From Acinetobacter venetianus RAG-1 = CIP 110063 (GTDB taxonomy: Bacteria > Pseudomonadota > Gammaproteobacteria > Pseudomonadales > Moraxellaceae), in NCBI RefSeq assembly GCF_000368585.1, contig NZ_KB849557.1, positions 477,615-541,614 on the forward strand: a DNA stretch of 64,000 bases, read 5' to 3'. Shown piece by piece: positions 1 through 9,123 of the stretch. The stretch's first letter is position 1. Each line of letters starts with the position of its first letter. The notes below the pieces were generated by a model. It worked only from the letters and a program-made list of their open reading frames with translations, had not been told where the DNA came from and searched no databases. The position numbers and the translations under genes are program-made.

Positions 1-42
1 AATAAATCAACAATTTATTTCACCTTATTTTTTTCATGTTCT

Positions 43-75
43 AAAAAAAGCCCTCAAACAATGAGGGCTTTTTTT
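43..75. terminator. Bidirectional intrinsic terminator after suhB
   Basis: A perfect 14-bp inverted repeat (43-56 with 62-75) around a 5-nt AACAA loop. The GC-rich core GCCCTCA is flanked by an A run on one side and a T run on the other, so it can stop transcription in both directions. It lies 15 nt beyond the suhB stop codon on the minus strand and would also end whatever enters from the left. Confidence 0.9.
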
Positions 76-90
76 ATTTAAATCTACAAA

Positions 91-921
91 TTATTTTGCA
101 GCTTCGCCCCAAGCAGGAACAACTGCTTGCATCAATGGTTTTAATATTTTCAATGAACAAGCAAGTACTTGACCATTATCAAATGATTCATTGCCACCAC
201 GAGCATCAACAACTACACCGCCCGCTTCTTTCACGATCAACTCACCCGCAGCGATATCCCACGGTTTTAAACCAAGCTCAAAGAAACCATCAAAACGACC
301 TGCAGCCACATAAGCTAAATCTAATGCAGCTGAACCACCACGACGAATTTGAGAACCTGCTTTAGTTACCGCCAATAATGAAGCAAAGTGCTGTTCTGCA
401 TAAGAAACGATTTCGCCATTACGTTTTGCACGGTAAGGATGACCAACAGAAAGGAAAGTATTTTCTAGATTATCTTTTACATTGACACGAATACGGCGTT
501 GATTCATGACCGCGCCACGACCACGGCTTGCAGAGAACAATTCATCACGAACTGGATCATAGATCACACCGTGTTGCGTTACACCTTTGTGTTGTACAGC
601 GATAGAAATACAGAAATGCGGGAATCCGTTGATAAAGTTTTGAGTACCATCCAAAGGATCGATCACCCAACACCAATCTGCGTCGTGACCTTTACCTTCT
701 TGCATGCCAAACTCTTCACCAAGGAAGCTATGGTTTTTATAACTTTTACGAAGCGTATCAATTGTAAGTTGTTCGATGTAACGGTCTACACGCGTTACTG
801 GACCATCGATGCCTTTTTCTTCAACTTGTAAATCGAGCTTATGACGATTCTGATGTGCCTTTAAAAGCTCTTGACCAACTGTTTGAGCCGCACGCGCAGC
901 CATAACCACCATAGGTTCCAT
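91..921 (-). CDS. suhB: Inositol-1-monophosphatase family protein (SuhB)
   Basis: 276 aa, the usual length for SuhB/IMPase. The Mg2+ phosphatase signature is intact: GEEFG with the metal-binding Glu at about residue 69-70, DPLDGT at 88-93, and the C-terminal PWDIAAG motif near residue 220. The family hydrolyses inositol monophosphates; in enterobacteria SuhB also joins the rRNA antitermination complex through NusA. The gene lies downstream of dxs on the same strand with a hairpin terminator between them, so it probably has its own promoter in 922-966. The start at 921 gives a normal N terminus. The family assignment is secure; the role in antitermination here is inferred from homology only. 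Confidence 0.93.
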   Translation of the reverse strand: MEPMVVMAARAAQTVGQELLKAHQNRHKLDLQVEEKGIDGPVTRVDRYIEQLTIDTLRKSYKNHSFLGEEFGMQEGKGHDADWCWVIDPLDGTQNFINGFPHFCISIAVQHKGVTQHGVIYDPVRDELFSASRGRGAVMNQRRIRVNVKDNLENTFLSVGHPYRAKRNGEIVSYAEQHFASLLAVTKAGSQIRRGGSAALDLAYVAAGRFDGFFELGLKPWDIAAGELIVKEAGGVVVDARGGNESFDNGQVLACSLKILKPLMQAVVPAWGEAAK

Positions 922-966
922 TGAACACCCACTACAAATTTGAAGATTTTGACAAAGAATAATGCA

Positions 967-1004
967 TAAAAGCCCTTATATTCTATCAAATATAAGTGCT
1001 TTTA
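967..1004 (-). terminator. Intrinsic terminator after dxs
   Basis: Hairpin AAAAGC-C-CTTATATT paired with AATATAAG-T-GCTTTT (968-982 with 989-1003), one mismatch and a 6-nt loop. On the minus strand the stem ends in a T run. It lies about 50 nt past the dxs stop codon and before suhB. Confidence 0.7.
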
Positions 1005-1055
1005 GGGGAAAAATGTTGCGAAAAATTATTGCTCACATTTACATGAACTTAAGAG

Positions 1056-2951
1056 CTAAAACCAAGCTTTCTCGATTGAAGCAAGTATCCCTGAACTGTA
1101 CAAACCACAGTCTTGCAACATTTGCTGATGCGTTGCTTGATGAAGGAAAGTATCAGGCAAACCTAAGTTCAAAATAGCTTTTACAATTTGTGCTTGCGCC
1201 AAGAATTCGTTAACAGCACTTCCGGCACCAGCCATCACAGCATGTTCTTCTACTGTAACGAAAAGTTGTGTGCTATCCGCAAGGTCACGGATGATTTGCT
1301 CATCCAATGGCTTCACAAAACGCATATTCACCACACGCACACCTACAGCATGTTTATTTGCAAACTGCTGTGCGGCTTCAACTGATGGGGCTACTCGGCT
1401 ACCAAAAGCTAGAATAGAAATCTGTTGATCTACTTCTTTATTAAATTCAGCAACAATCTCGGCTTTACCAATTTCCAAAGCAGTCATCTGCTGCTGGATT
1501 TCAACACCTGTGCCTGCACCTCGCGGATATCGTACAGCAGTTGGCCCTTCGTGAAGGTAAGCAGTATGTAACATTTGGCGACATTCGTTTTCATCTTTCG
1601 GCGCCATGATCACCATGTTTGGTACAGTGCGCATATAAGCATAGTCATATGCACCTGCATGCGTCGGACCATCCTCACCAACTAAACCAGCACGATCAAT
1701 CCCGAAAGTCACATCTAAATTCTGTAATGCAACATCATGAATTAACTGATCATAACCACGTTGCAAGAAGGTTGAATAAATTGCAACCACAGGTTTTAAA
1801 CCTTCACATGCCATACCTGCTGCTAAGGTCACTGCATGTTGTTCAGCAATGGCCACATCAAAGAAACGCTCTGGATATTGCTGTGCAAACTTCACCATGC
1901 CAGAGCCTTCACACATCGCAGGTGTAATCGCGAGTAATCGCTGATCTTGAGCAGCTTCATCACACAACCATTGCCCAAACACATCTGAATACTTTGGTGG
2001 TGCTTTTTTTACAGGTGCATTTGCTACTGGTGCGATCTTGGTAATTGCGTGATAGGTAATTGGATCTGCTTCCGCTGGAGCAAAGCCTTTACCCTTTTTT
2101 GTATAAATATGAACTAAACGTGGGCCTTTACGTTTTTTGAGTGCACTAAAAACTTGTGCCAATTGCTCAACGTTGTGACCATCAAATGGCCCAAAATAAT
2201 CAAAACCAATTGCTTTAAATAAGTTATCTGCAGCATCAGTCGCTGACTGATGTAAACGAGAGTTATAAGTCCACTTTGGATGTGGTTGAACATAGGCTTC
2301 ACCTTGTTCATCTACATTTACCAATTGACCTGTTTCCCAAATCGCAGCCAAGTGTTTAGCAAAACCACCCGTACTGCAAGAGATCGACATATCATTGTCA
2401 TTGAGTACAACAATAAGATCAGCATCATGAGCAACTGCATCGTTCATGGCTTCAAAAGCCATACCAGCAGTCATTGCCCCATCACCGACGATCGCAACTA
2501 CATCACATGGATCTTTTTGATAGCGGCGTGCAAGTGACATACCTAAACCAGCAGAAATTGCAGTCGAGGAATGCCCTACACCAAATGTGTCAAACTCAGA
2601 CTCATCACGTGCAGGAAATGCTGCAAGACCATCCTTACTGCGAATAGTAGTGATACGTTCACGACGTCCAGTCAGGACTTTATGTGGATAAGCCTGATGA
2701 CCCACATCCCAAACCAAACGATCTTGCGGCGTATTAAAACAATAATGCAGTGCAACCGTTAATTCGATTACACCTAAATTTGCGCCAAAGTGACCACCAC
2801 TTTGTCCTGCTGCATACAAAATATATTGACGCAACTCATCCGCCACTTGTGCGAGTTGGCTTTGCTCGAGCTGACGTAATTGTTGTGGATGATCAATTCC
2901 ATCTAACAATGGCGTAACAGGGCGTTGAGTTGGAATTTCGGTATACAACAT
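1056..2951 (-). CDS. dxs: 1-deoxy-D-xylulose-5-phosphate synthase
   Basis: Condenses pyruvate and glyceraldehyde 3-phosphate to DXP using thiamine diphosphate, the first step of the MEP isoprenoid pathway and a branch to thiamine and pyridoxal synthesis. Visible features are the GHQAYPHK substrate motif, the ThDP-binding GDGAMTAG motif with a following NDNDMSIS segment, the catalytic-Glu segment AIAEQHAV in the pyrimidine domain, and [12 protein letters not shown]. The open frame extends 19 codons further upstream, but those residues do not resemble a DXS N terminus. The ATG at 2949-2951 ([11 protein letters not shown]) gives about 631 aa, close to the usual 620-635. It is divergent from ribA. 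Confidence 0.95.
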   Translation of the reverse strand: MLYTEIPTQRPVTPLLDGIDHPQQLRQLEQSQLAQVADELRQYILYAAGQSGGHFGANLGVIELTVALHYCFNTPQDRLVWDVGHQAYPHKVLTGRRERITTIRSKDGLAAFPARDESEFDTFGVGHSSTAISAGLGMSLARRYQKDPCDVVAIVGDGAMTAGMAFEAMNDAVAHDADLIVVLNDNDMSISCSTGGFAKHLAAIWETGQLVNVDEQGEAYVQPHPKWTYNSRLHQSATDAADNLFKAIGFDYFGPFDGHNVEQLAQVFSALKKRKGPRLVHIYTKKGKGFAPAEADPITYHAITKIAPVANAPVKKAPPKYSDVFGQWLCDEAAQDQRLLAITPAMCEGSGMVKFAQQYPERFFDVAIAEQHAVTLAAGMACEGLKPVVAIYSTFLQRGYDQLIHDVALQNLDVTFGIDRAGLVGEDGPTHAGAYDYAYMRTVPNMVIMAPKDENECRQMLHTAYLHEGPTAVRYPRGAGTGVEIQQQMTALEIGKAEIVAEFNKEVDQQISILAFGSRVAPSVEAAQQFANKHAVGVRVVNMRFVKPLDEQIIRDLADSTQLFVTVEEHAVMAGAGSAVNEFLAQAQIVKAILNLGLPDTFLHQATHQQMLQDCGLYSSGILASIEKAWF

Positions 2952-3192
2952 AATGTGGCAAAGCCTTTTTAAGCCTGGCAAATCCGAAGCTGGGTTAAAT
3001 GGGGGCAATCATACAATTAAATACGATCTACCTTCAATCAGCCACATGAGCGAATGATGTAGTGCTGAACATTCTCATGCCAATATCTAAGATTGGCTCG
3101 CAGATTATCCTGAATTATGTCACTGTTTATCAACCATTATTGTGTGCTTTGTATGAAAAAGAAAAACTTATGTGAAAAATCAGAAATTCCAA

Positions 3193-3223
3193 TTCACGCA
3201 ATCTTCACACATTAGGCTATACT
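3193..3223 (+). promoter_or_regulatory. Candidate sigma-70 promoter for ribA
   Basis: A good -10 hexamer TATACT (3218-3223) lies 32 nt ahead of the chosen GTG start. The best -35 match, TTCACG at 3193-3198, is 19 nt away, a little long. Its position supports the GTG at 3256 as the true ribA start, because longer frames would begin upstream of this promoter. Confidence 0.45.
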
Positions 3224-3255
3224 TTCACTGTTTTTATTATCATAGCGAGCTCTCT

Positions 3256-3858
3256 GTGCCAATTGAATTTATTGCAACATCAAAGCTACCAACCGCTTTT
3301 GGTGACTTCAATATTTCCGTGTTTCAAGACCCAGAAACGGGCGAAGAACATGTGGCGCTTTCTAAAGGTTTAGAAGCTGCTCCCAACAAACCAGTACTCG
3401 TACGCATTCACTCAGAATGCTTGACTGGCGATGCTTTCGGCTCACTTAAATGTGATTGTGGCCCACAGTTACAAGCGACTCAACGTTTGATTAACGAAGC
3501 AGGTCAAGGTGTCATTTTATATCTCCGCCAAGAAGGTCGTGGGATTGGTTTAACCAACAAAATCCGTGCCTATGCATTGCAAGATCAAGGTCATGACACC
3601 GTTGATGCAAACTTATTATTAAACCTTCCAGCTGATGCACGTCGCTATGACATGTGCAGCATTATGCTGAATCATCTTCAGATCAAAGAAGTGAAATTAT
3701 TAACGAATAATCCATTAAAATTAAAAGCTTTGACTGATTTGGGCATCAATGTCGTTGAACGTGTTCCTTTAACTGTAGGTCGCAACCCATTTAATGAGCA
3801 TTATTTAAAAACGAAACGTGAGCGTATGGATCATCTGTATAAAAAAGATGACTTCTGA
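3256..3858 (+). CDS. ribA: GTP cyclohydrolase II
   Basis: Opens GTP to 2,5-diamino-6-ribosylamino-pyrimidinone phosphate, the committed step of riboflavin synthesis. The zinc site is visible as C55-x10-C66-x-C68 in [17 protein letters not shown], followed by the catalytic RQEGRGIGL motif and [10 protein letters not shown]. The frame is open from 3172, but the conserved protein starts at (V)[11 protein letters not shown], so I choose the GTG at 3256. This gives 200 aa, matching the family, and leaves the promoter upstream. There is no fused RibB domain. It stands alone rather than in a rib operon, as is common in gammaproteobacteria. Confidence 0.94.
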   Translation: MPIEFIATSKLPTAFGDFNISVFQDPETGEEHVALSKGLEAAPNKPVLVRIHSECLTGDAFGSLKCDCGPQLQATQRLINEAGQGVILYLRQEGRGIGLTNKIRAYALQDQGHDTVDANLLLNLPADARRYDMCSIMLNHLQIKEVKLLTNNPLKLKALTDLGINVVERVPLTVGRNPFNEHYLKTKRERMDHLYKKDDF

Positions 3859-3900
3859 GTTTAGAGTCATATTGCTCATTCAATAAGAGTATTCATAAAA

Positions 3901-4371
3901 TTGAAATTATTAAGCATTTTCTTAGTAACAGGCCTCCTGTTACTAAGTGGTTATACTAAAGCGAATGAGCATAACGATAACTCATCAAATAGAGTGATCG
4001 AGCAACTACATCAATTTCAAAAACAAGATCATTTTGCTGGTGATGGTTATCTATATACAGGCATAGAGGATAAGAAACTAAAAGAATTATTAAATCAAAA
4101 AGTTGCCGAAACTGCTGAAACTTATATTGAACTCTATCAAAATGCTAAACAACCTAGCAAAGAACAACGACTTAAGATTCTCTCTAATGGTATCCATCAA
4201 ATTAATCCTGATACTTTAGACACAGAAGATAGAGAACAAGTTGCTACGACTTTTGAACATTTTTTGGATATAACAGGTTTGGCGAGTTCAGAAGGTATTC
4301 TAAATACTTGGATGTATGGCGAAGAAATTAATGAACTTATTGAACAGAACCAATTCACACAGTCTCAATAA
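3901..4371 (+). CDS. Small exported protein of unknown function
   Basis: 156 aa beginning at a TTG codon with AAGAG nearby. An N-terminal signal peptide is clear (KLLSIFLVTGLLLLSGYTKA, cleavage likely after TKA). The mature part is hydrophilic and probably helical, with no Cys and no motif I recognise. It lies 42 nt after ribA and may be cotranscribed with it. Codon use looks ordinary for the window. It is probably periplasmic. The TTG start is chosen because the next in-frame ATG would lie deep in the mature protein. Confidence 0.6.
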   Translation: MKLLSIFLVTGLLLLSGYTKANEHNDNSSNRVIEQLHQFQKQDHFAGDGYLYTGIEDKKLKELLNQKVAETAETYIELYQNAKQPSKEQRLKILSNGIHQINPDTLDTEDREQVATTFEHFLDITGLASSEGILNTWMYGEEINELIEQNQFTQSQ

Positions 4372-4464
4372 AAGCATTATTCGCAGATCAAAACTTTGTC
4401 CGAAATCACACATCTTAATATAGATTCAAAAATCCCTTACTTTTTTTATGGATTTATGCTTTGA

Positions 4465-5442
<978 letters not shown>

Positions 5443-5451
5443 AAGAAATGA

Positions 5452-5486
5452 TTCATCCCTGACATATAGTTCAGGGATGAAATCTT
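5452..5486 (+). terminator. Intrinsic terminator after hemF
   Basis: An 11-bp stem TTCATCCCTGA (5452-5462) with TCAGGGATGAA (5471-5481), an 8-nt loop and a following ATCTTTTT tract. It starts nine nt after the hemF stop codon. Confidence 0.8.
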
Positions 5487-5736
5487 TTTGGGAATCTTAA
5501 AATAAAAATATTGCAACATGCGATCGCATCCGCCCATTGATATTCGCTTCACTTGCCGCATACCGAATTAAAAATATAGCCATAAAACAGTAATCACAAT
5601 CCATATCACCCAAGAAATGATATGAACATACTCTGAGAAATAAATCAGACCATCACTCGACTAGAGTTGTAAATCAATATTGCGACCTTCTCTGCAACTT
5701 TATAAACTTTAACGACCTCATAAGAATGATTCCCTC
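5487..5736. other. hemF-aroE spacer without a convincing gene
   Basis: No gene of normal quality is visible. A 12-nt palindrome ATGCGATCGCAT lies at 5518-5529. On the minus strand there is a short open stretch, with no good start codon, that would encode a strongly hydrophobic tail (ISWVIWIVITVLWLYF) ending near 5573. It may be a decayed membrane-protein gene or chance. The aroE promoter should lie in the right half. Confidence 0.4.
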
Positions 5737-6525
5737 ATGACCAAACAATTTGCTGTAATTGGAAATCCGATTGAACAATCCCGCTCACCAGAGTTACACC
5801 ATGCATTCGCAGCAAAAACTGGGATCGACTTAAACTATAAAAAAATCCTTGCGCCACTCGATGGTTTTGAAAGCACGGCAAAAGATTTCTTTGCTCAAAA
5901 CGGCGTAGGTATGAATGTTACTGTGCCATTTAAAGAACAAGCCTTTGCTTTATGTGACCAACTTACTGAACGTGCCAAGATTGCCAAAGCAGTCAATACC
6001 TTATGGATGCAAGATGGCAAACTCTATGGTGACAATACAGATGGGCAAGGTCTTGTCGCGGCGATTCAAGCGTTAGGTTGGGAACTTGGAAATAGCCGTA
6101 TTCTCATTTTAGGCGCTGGTGGTGCAACACGAGGTGTCATCTACCCTCTAGTTCAAGCAGGCGCTAAAAAGATTGTGATCGCCAACCGTACACTTGCTCG
6201 TGCTGAACAACTCGTTGAAGACTTAAAAGAGTCTGTAGCACACATTGAACTCACTGCAACAAGTTTAGATCAATTAAGTGGTGAGTATGATTTTGTGATT
6301 AATGCAACTTCGGCGAGCTTAACTGGTGATGCATTGCAACTACCAGAAACCTTAGTTTTCCATCATGCTTATGAAATGGCATATGGCAAACCATCAAGTT
6401 TCTTAGATCAAGCACAAACTCGTCAAATTCCTTCTACAGATGGTTTTGGTATGCTTGTTGGTCAGGCAATAGAAGCCTTTTCAATTTGGAATGGCGTTAA
6501 GCCTGAACTCAAAGATTTTCTATAA
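5737..6525 (+). CDS. aroE: Shikimate dehydrogenase
   Basis: NADPH-dependent reduction of 3-dehydroshikimate to shikimate in aromatic amino acid synthesis. 262 aa, normal for AroE. The shikimate-binding SRSP motif (residues 14-17), catalytic Lys in NVTVPFKEQA, catalytic Asp in DNTDGQG, the NADP-binding GAGGATRG Rossmann turn and the NRT basic motif for the NADP phosphate are all present. The C-terminal DGFGMLVGQA motif is also kept. It ends in a terminator shared with the convergent lipoprotein gene. Confidence 0.95.
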   Translation: MTKQFAVIGNPIEQSRSPELHHAFAAKTGIDLNYKKILAPLDGFESTAKDFFAQNGVGMNVTVPFKEQAFALCDQLTERAKIAKAVNTLWMQDGKLYGDNTDGQGLVAAIQALGWELGNSRILILGAGGATRGVIYPLVQAGAKKIVIANRTLARAEQLVEDLKESVAHIELTATSLDQLSGEYDFVINATSASLTGDALQLPETLVFHHAYEMAYGKPSSFLDQAQTRQIPSTDGFGMLVGQAIEAFSIWNGVKPELKDFL

Positions 6526-6531
6526 ATCATA

Positions 6532-6567
6532 AAAAGAAGAACCTGCTAATTGCAGGCTCTTCTTTTA
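6532..6567. terminator. Shared terminator between aroE and the large lipoprotein gene
   Basis: Stem AAAAGAAGA-A-CCTGC with GCAGG-C-TCTTCTTTT, one internal mismatch and a short TAATT loop. An A run on the left and a T run on the right let it serve both convergent genes. Confidence 0.8.
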
Positions 6568-6571
6568 CTAG

Positions 6572-8884
6572 TTACTTAGCATTCACCAACTTCATATAAA
6601 CATCTTTAAAGATTTCATAATCAATAAATTCATTATGTTCGATCTTCAATGATTTGATAGATTTTTCAGACAATTGATTCTTACGCGCATCCACATACAC
6701 TTGCCCTAAAACATTTGCTGTTTGCGCAAGTAATGCTTTCTCATCATTTGAAATACCATTTTCACGTTCAAATTGGGTTTGATATTGCTGAGCAAATAAT
6801 TGCTGAGGTTGTTTGTATTGAGCTTTTAATTTTTTCCATTCTTGACGATCTTTATCTCCACGAATTGCATCACTCACAATACGATCAACAGCACGTCCAA
6901 GACGATCATCAAACTGATCTTCATTTTGTAAATGATGTTTGCTTTGCAATGCTTCGATAGCTTTCAAAGCCTTCCCTTCAGGGTTATACACATCTTCGTC
7001 TGAATACCAGTATGCATATACACTCGCAATTTCTTGCAATTCTTTGCTTGAGTAGCGCTCAACGATTTGCGGTGTGCTTTCTGTCAGTTTTGCAATAAAT
7101 ACAGCTTTATAGGTTTGCTCATAAGAATGAGTTGCATCATATTTTTGAGCTGCAATCGTCTCAAGCTGATCATCTAAAGACAAAGTATAAGGCTCGGCAG
7201 AATGCTCTTGAATTCCAGTTTGACCTAACTTCTCTGAGAAACTATTCACTGCTTTTTCAAGCATTGAACCTTTGCTTGTTTCAGCCCAAGTTTTGGCACG
7301 TTTTAACTGTGCCTGATCGATTGGTGTTGCTTTGCCGTAATTACTAACATACATATCTGCTTTGATATTAAAACTAGATTTCAACTCAGGCAGTGCATAA
7401 TTCAAATCATAGTCTAATTTTACCGCACGACCTTGTGCATCCAAACCAACATCCATCACAAATGGGTTGCGTTTATCGATTGGAGGCAATGCTTTTTGAA
7501 TCTCAGCTTGATGTTTAATCCAGAGTGCTTTAAACGCATGGTCATCAATAAATTGATTTTGATCGTAAACAGCAAATATTTTTTCTACGCTTTGTAATTT
7601 AGCGATTGTGGTAATAAAGCTAGCTGTTTTATCAGCACTATTAAATACATCAATGCCATAGATACTTTCACAATATTGAACATCGCCATATGTCATTTGC
7701 GTAGCGTTATACAGTTCTCTACATTGCGCTGCACTCAGACCTTCTTGCTCTGCATCATCTGCCGCACTCGCGACAACTGCTTCATCTTCAGTTGCATACT
7801 CATCTGCATCTGTAGCTTCTTGCGTAGCATCAGCAATATCTTCATCACTTTCCTCAGCATAATCCTCTTCATCATCTACGCCAAAGTGCTGATTCACTAA
7901 ATGATAGAGTTGTTGGCTCACGACACTTGCATCGTCTGCAGCATCTTTATGCTCAAGCTTATGATTAGATTTTGACTGTTCTGAAGCTTTCACTTCATCA
8001 GTAACAAGTTTTTCTAAACTCTTTTCATTAAAATTCAAAACACTTTGCATTAAGTATTTTTCATTTACTTTGCTATATAAATTTGCTTGTATAACTAGCT
8101 CTTCAATCGAAGTTTTTAAGCGAATTTTTTCAACCACTCCAGCCGCTTTATCAGCAGAAGAAACGGATAATGCCTGAATATTATTTTGATCTGCTAAGCG
8201 ATAGTAAACCGCACTTGAAGCTTTGACATATTCTGCAAATTTTTTGAAATCAACTTGATTGAATAATCCCTGATATTTAGAAAAATCGAGATACGCTAGA
8301 TTATTTTGATTTTCTTTATTGACTAAATATGGCATCAAAGCAAAATAATTGATGTAAAACTTATAATCTTTTAAATCCAACACCATCGGTACTTTTGCTT
8401 GCACCAATAAAGTTGGCTTTTCATAACGAGCCGTTAAGTTAAATGATCCCATTTTTTGGCGATAATGCACTGAGCCATCATACTCAAATTGCATATCATT
8501 CAAAATATTGGTCATTGCACTGGTAAACTTTTCGGCCTTGGTACTATAGGTTTTTGGTTGTTGTGCCAATGCAACATACAGCGCTTGTTTCTGTTTAGCA
8601 TTTAAGTTGACTTTTTGATCTCGTAAATATTGATCAACTTTTTGCTTTAAAGCAGCATCTAACTGCGCTTTGCCGTCTTTTGAATTTGTGTTGTTTTGAT
8701 CAAGGTTGACATGAATGTTAAATTTTCCGCGATAGTCATAACTCGGATATTCATACATCGCATTGATACTATTGATGGCCTTTTGCTCTAAATTCACAGA
8801 GCTAGAATTGGTTTTAATGACATGCTGAGAGCACGCAGAAAGACTAAGACCCAACAAACATAAAGTTAAATATTTTAAACGCAT
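6572..8884 (-). CDS. Large acidic lipoprotein of unknown function
   Basis: About 770 aa from the ATG at 8884; a GTG 15 nt further upstream is an alternative. A lipoprotein signal peptide ends in the lipobox LSAC, so it is probably anchored to a membrane; the residue after Cys is Ser, consistent with outer-membrane sorting. No enzymatic motif is recognised. The middle, at about residues 330-380, is a low-complexity acidic stretch rich in Asp, Glu and Ala, with two Cys just after it (AAQCREL and VQYCES). The rest is Lys/Gln-rich and probably mixed alpha/beta. It is monocistronic, between two terminated neighbours. I believe homologues occur across Acinetobacter, but this is from memory. Confidence 0.75.
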   Translation of the reverse strand: MRLKYLTLCLLGLSLSACSQHVIKTNSSSVNLEQKAINSINAMYEYPSYDYRGKFNIHVNLDQNNTNSKDGKAQLDAALKQKVDQYLRDQKVNLNAKQKQALYVALAQQPKTYSTKAEKFTSAMTNILNDMQFEYDGSVHYRQKMGSFNLTARYEKPTLLVQAKVPMVLDLKDYKFYINYFALMPYLVNKENQNNLAYLDFSKYQGLFNQVDFKKFAEYVKASSAVYYRLADQNNIQALSVSSADKAAGVVEKIRLKTSIEELVIQANLYSKVNEKYLMQSVLNFNEKSLEKLVTDEVKASEQSKSNHKLEHKDAADDASVVSQQLYHLVNQHFGVDDEEDYAEESDEDIADATQEATDADEYATEDEAVVASAADDAEQEGLSAAQCRELYNATQMTYGDVQYCESIYGIDVFNSADKTASFITTIAKLQSVEKIFAVYDQNQFIDDHAFKALWIKHQAEIQKALPPIDKRNPFVMDVGLDAQGRAVKLDYDLNYALPELKSSFNIKADMYVSNYGKATPIDQAQLKRAKTWAETSKGSMLEKAVNSFSEKLGQTGIQEHSAEPYTLSLDDQLETIAAQKYDATHSYEQTYKAVFIAKLTESTPQIVERYSSKELQEIASVYAYWYSDEDVYNPEGKALKAIEALQSKHHLQNEDQFDDRLGRAVDRIVSDAIRGDKDRQEWKKLKAQYKQPQQLFAQQYQTQFERENGISNDEKALLAQTANVLGQVYVDARKNQLSEKSIKSLKIEHNEFIDYEIFKDVYMKLVNAK

Positions 8885-8935
8885 AGCTTTATCGAACACC
8901 TTTATATCATTATACTTTCAACGACTAGATTTATC

Positions 8936-9067
8936 ATGATCATCTTCAAAACGAATGAAGAGCACTTAGTAAAGAATGACTTTTCTACGAATCAAATTCT
9001 TACAAAATTAGCTTTTCTGACACTGTTTTTAACCGTGTTTATCAATGCATTTTTATCACTATTGTGA
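8936..9067 (+). CDS. Candidate small membrane peptide
   Basis: A 43-codon ATG frame in the spacer between the divergent lipoprotein and acyl-CoA dehydrogenase genes. It encodes a hydrophilic, charged N-terminal half followed by one hydrophobic segment (LAFLTLFLTVFINAFLSLL) that would span a membrane. No strong ribosome-binding site precedes the ATG, and the 44-bp region before the next gene would still have to hold that gene's own signals. It could equally be chance in an AT-rich spacer. Confidence 0.3.
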   Translation: MIIFKTNEEHLVKNDFSTNQILTKLAFLTLFLTVFINAFLSLL

Positions 9068-9123
9068 ATAATCAAAGTATCGAAACAGATAATCCAAAAT
9101 GATTCAAATACAGGATTAAGATT

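Noticed and set aside
3172..3255. N-terminal extension of RibA
   Set aside because: The extra 28 residues are not part of the family, and the likely promoter lies within this stretch.
7676..7900. Plus-strand frame with a hydrophobic, Cys-rich translation
   Set aside because: It is antisense to the acidic stretch of the large lipoprotein.
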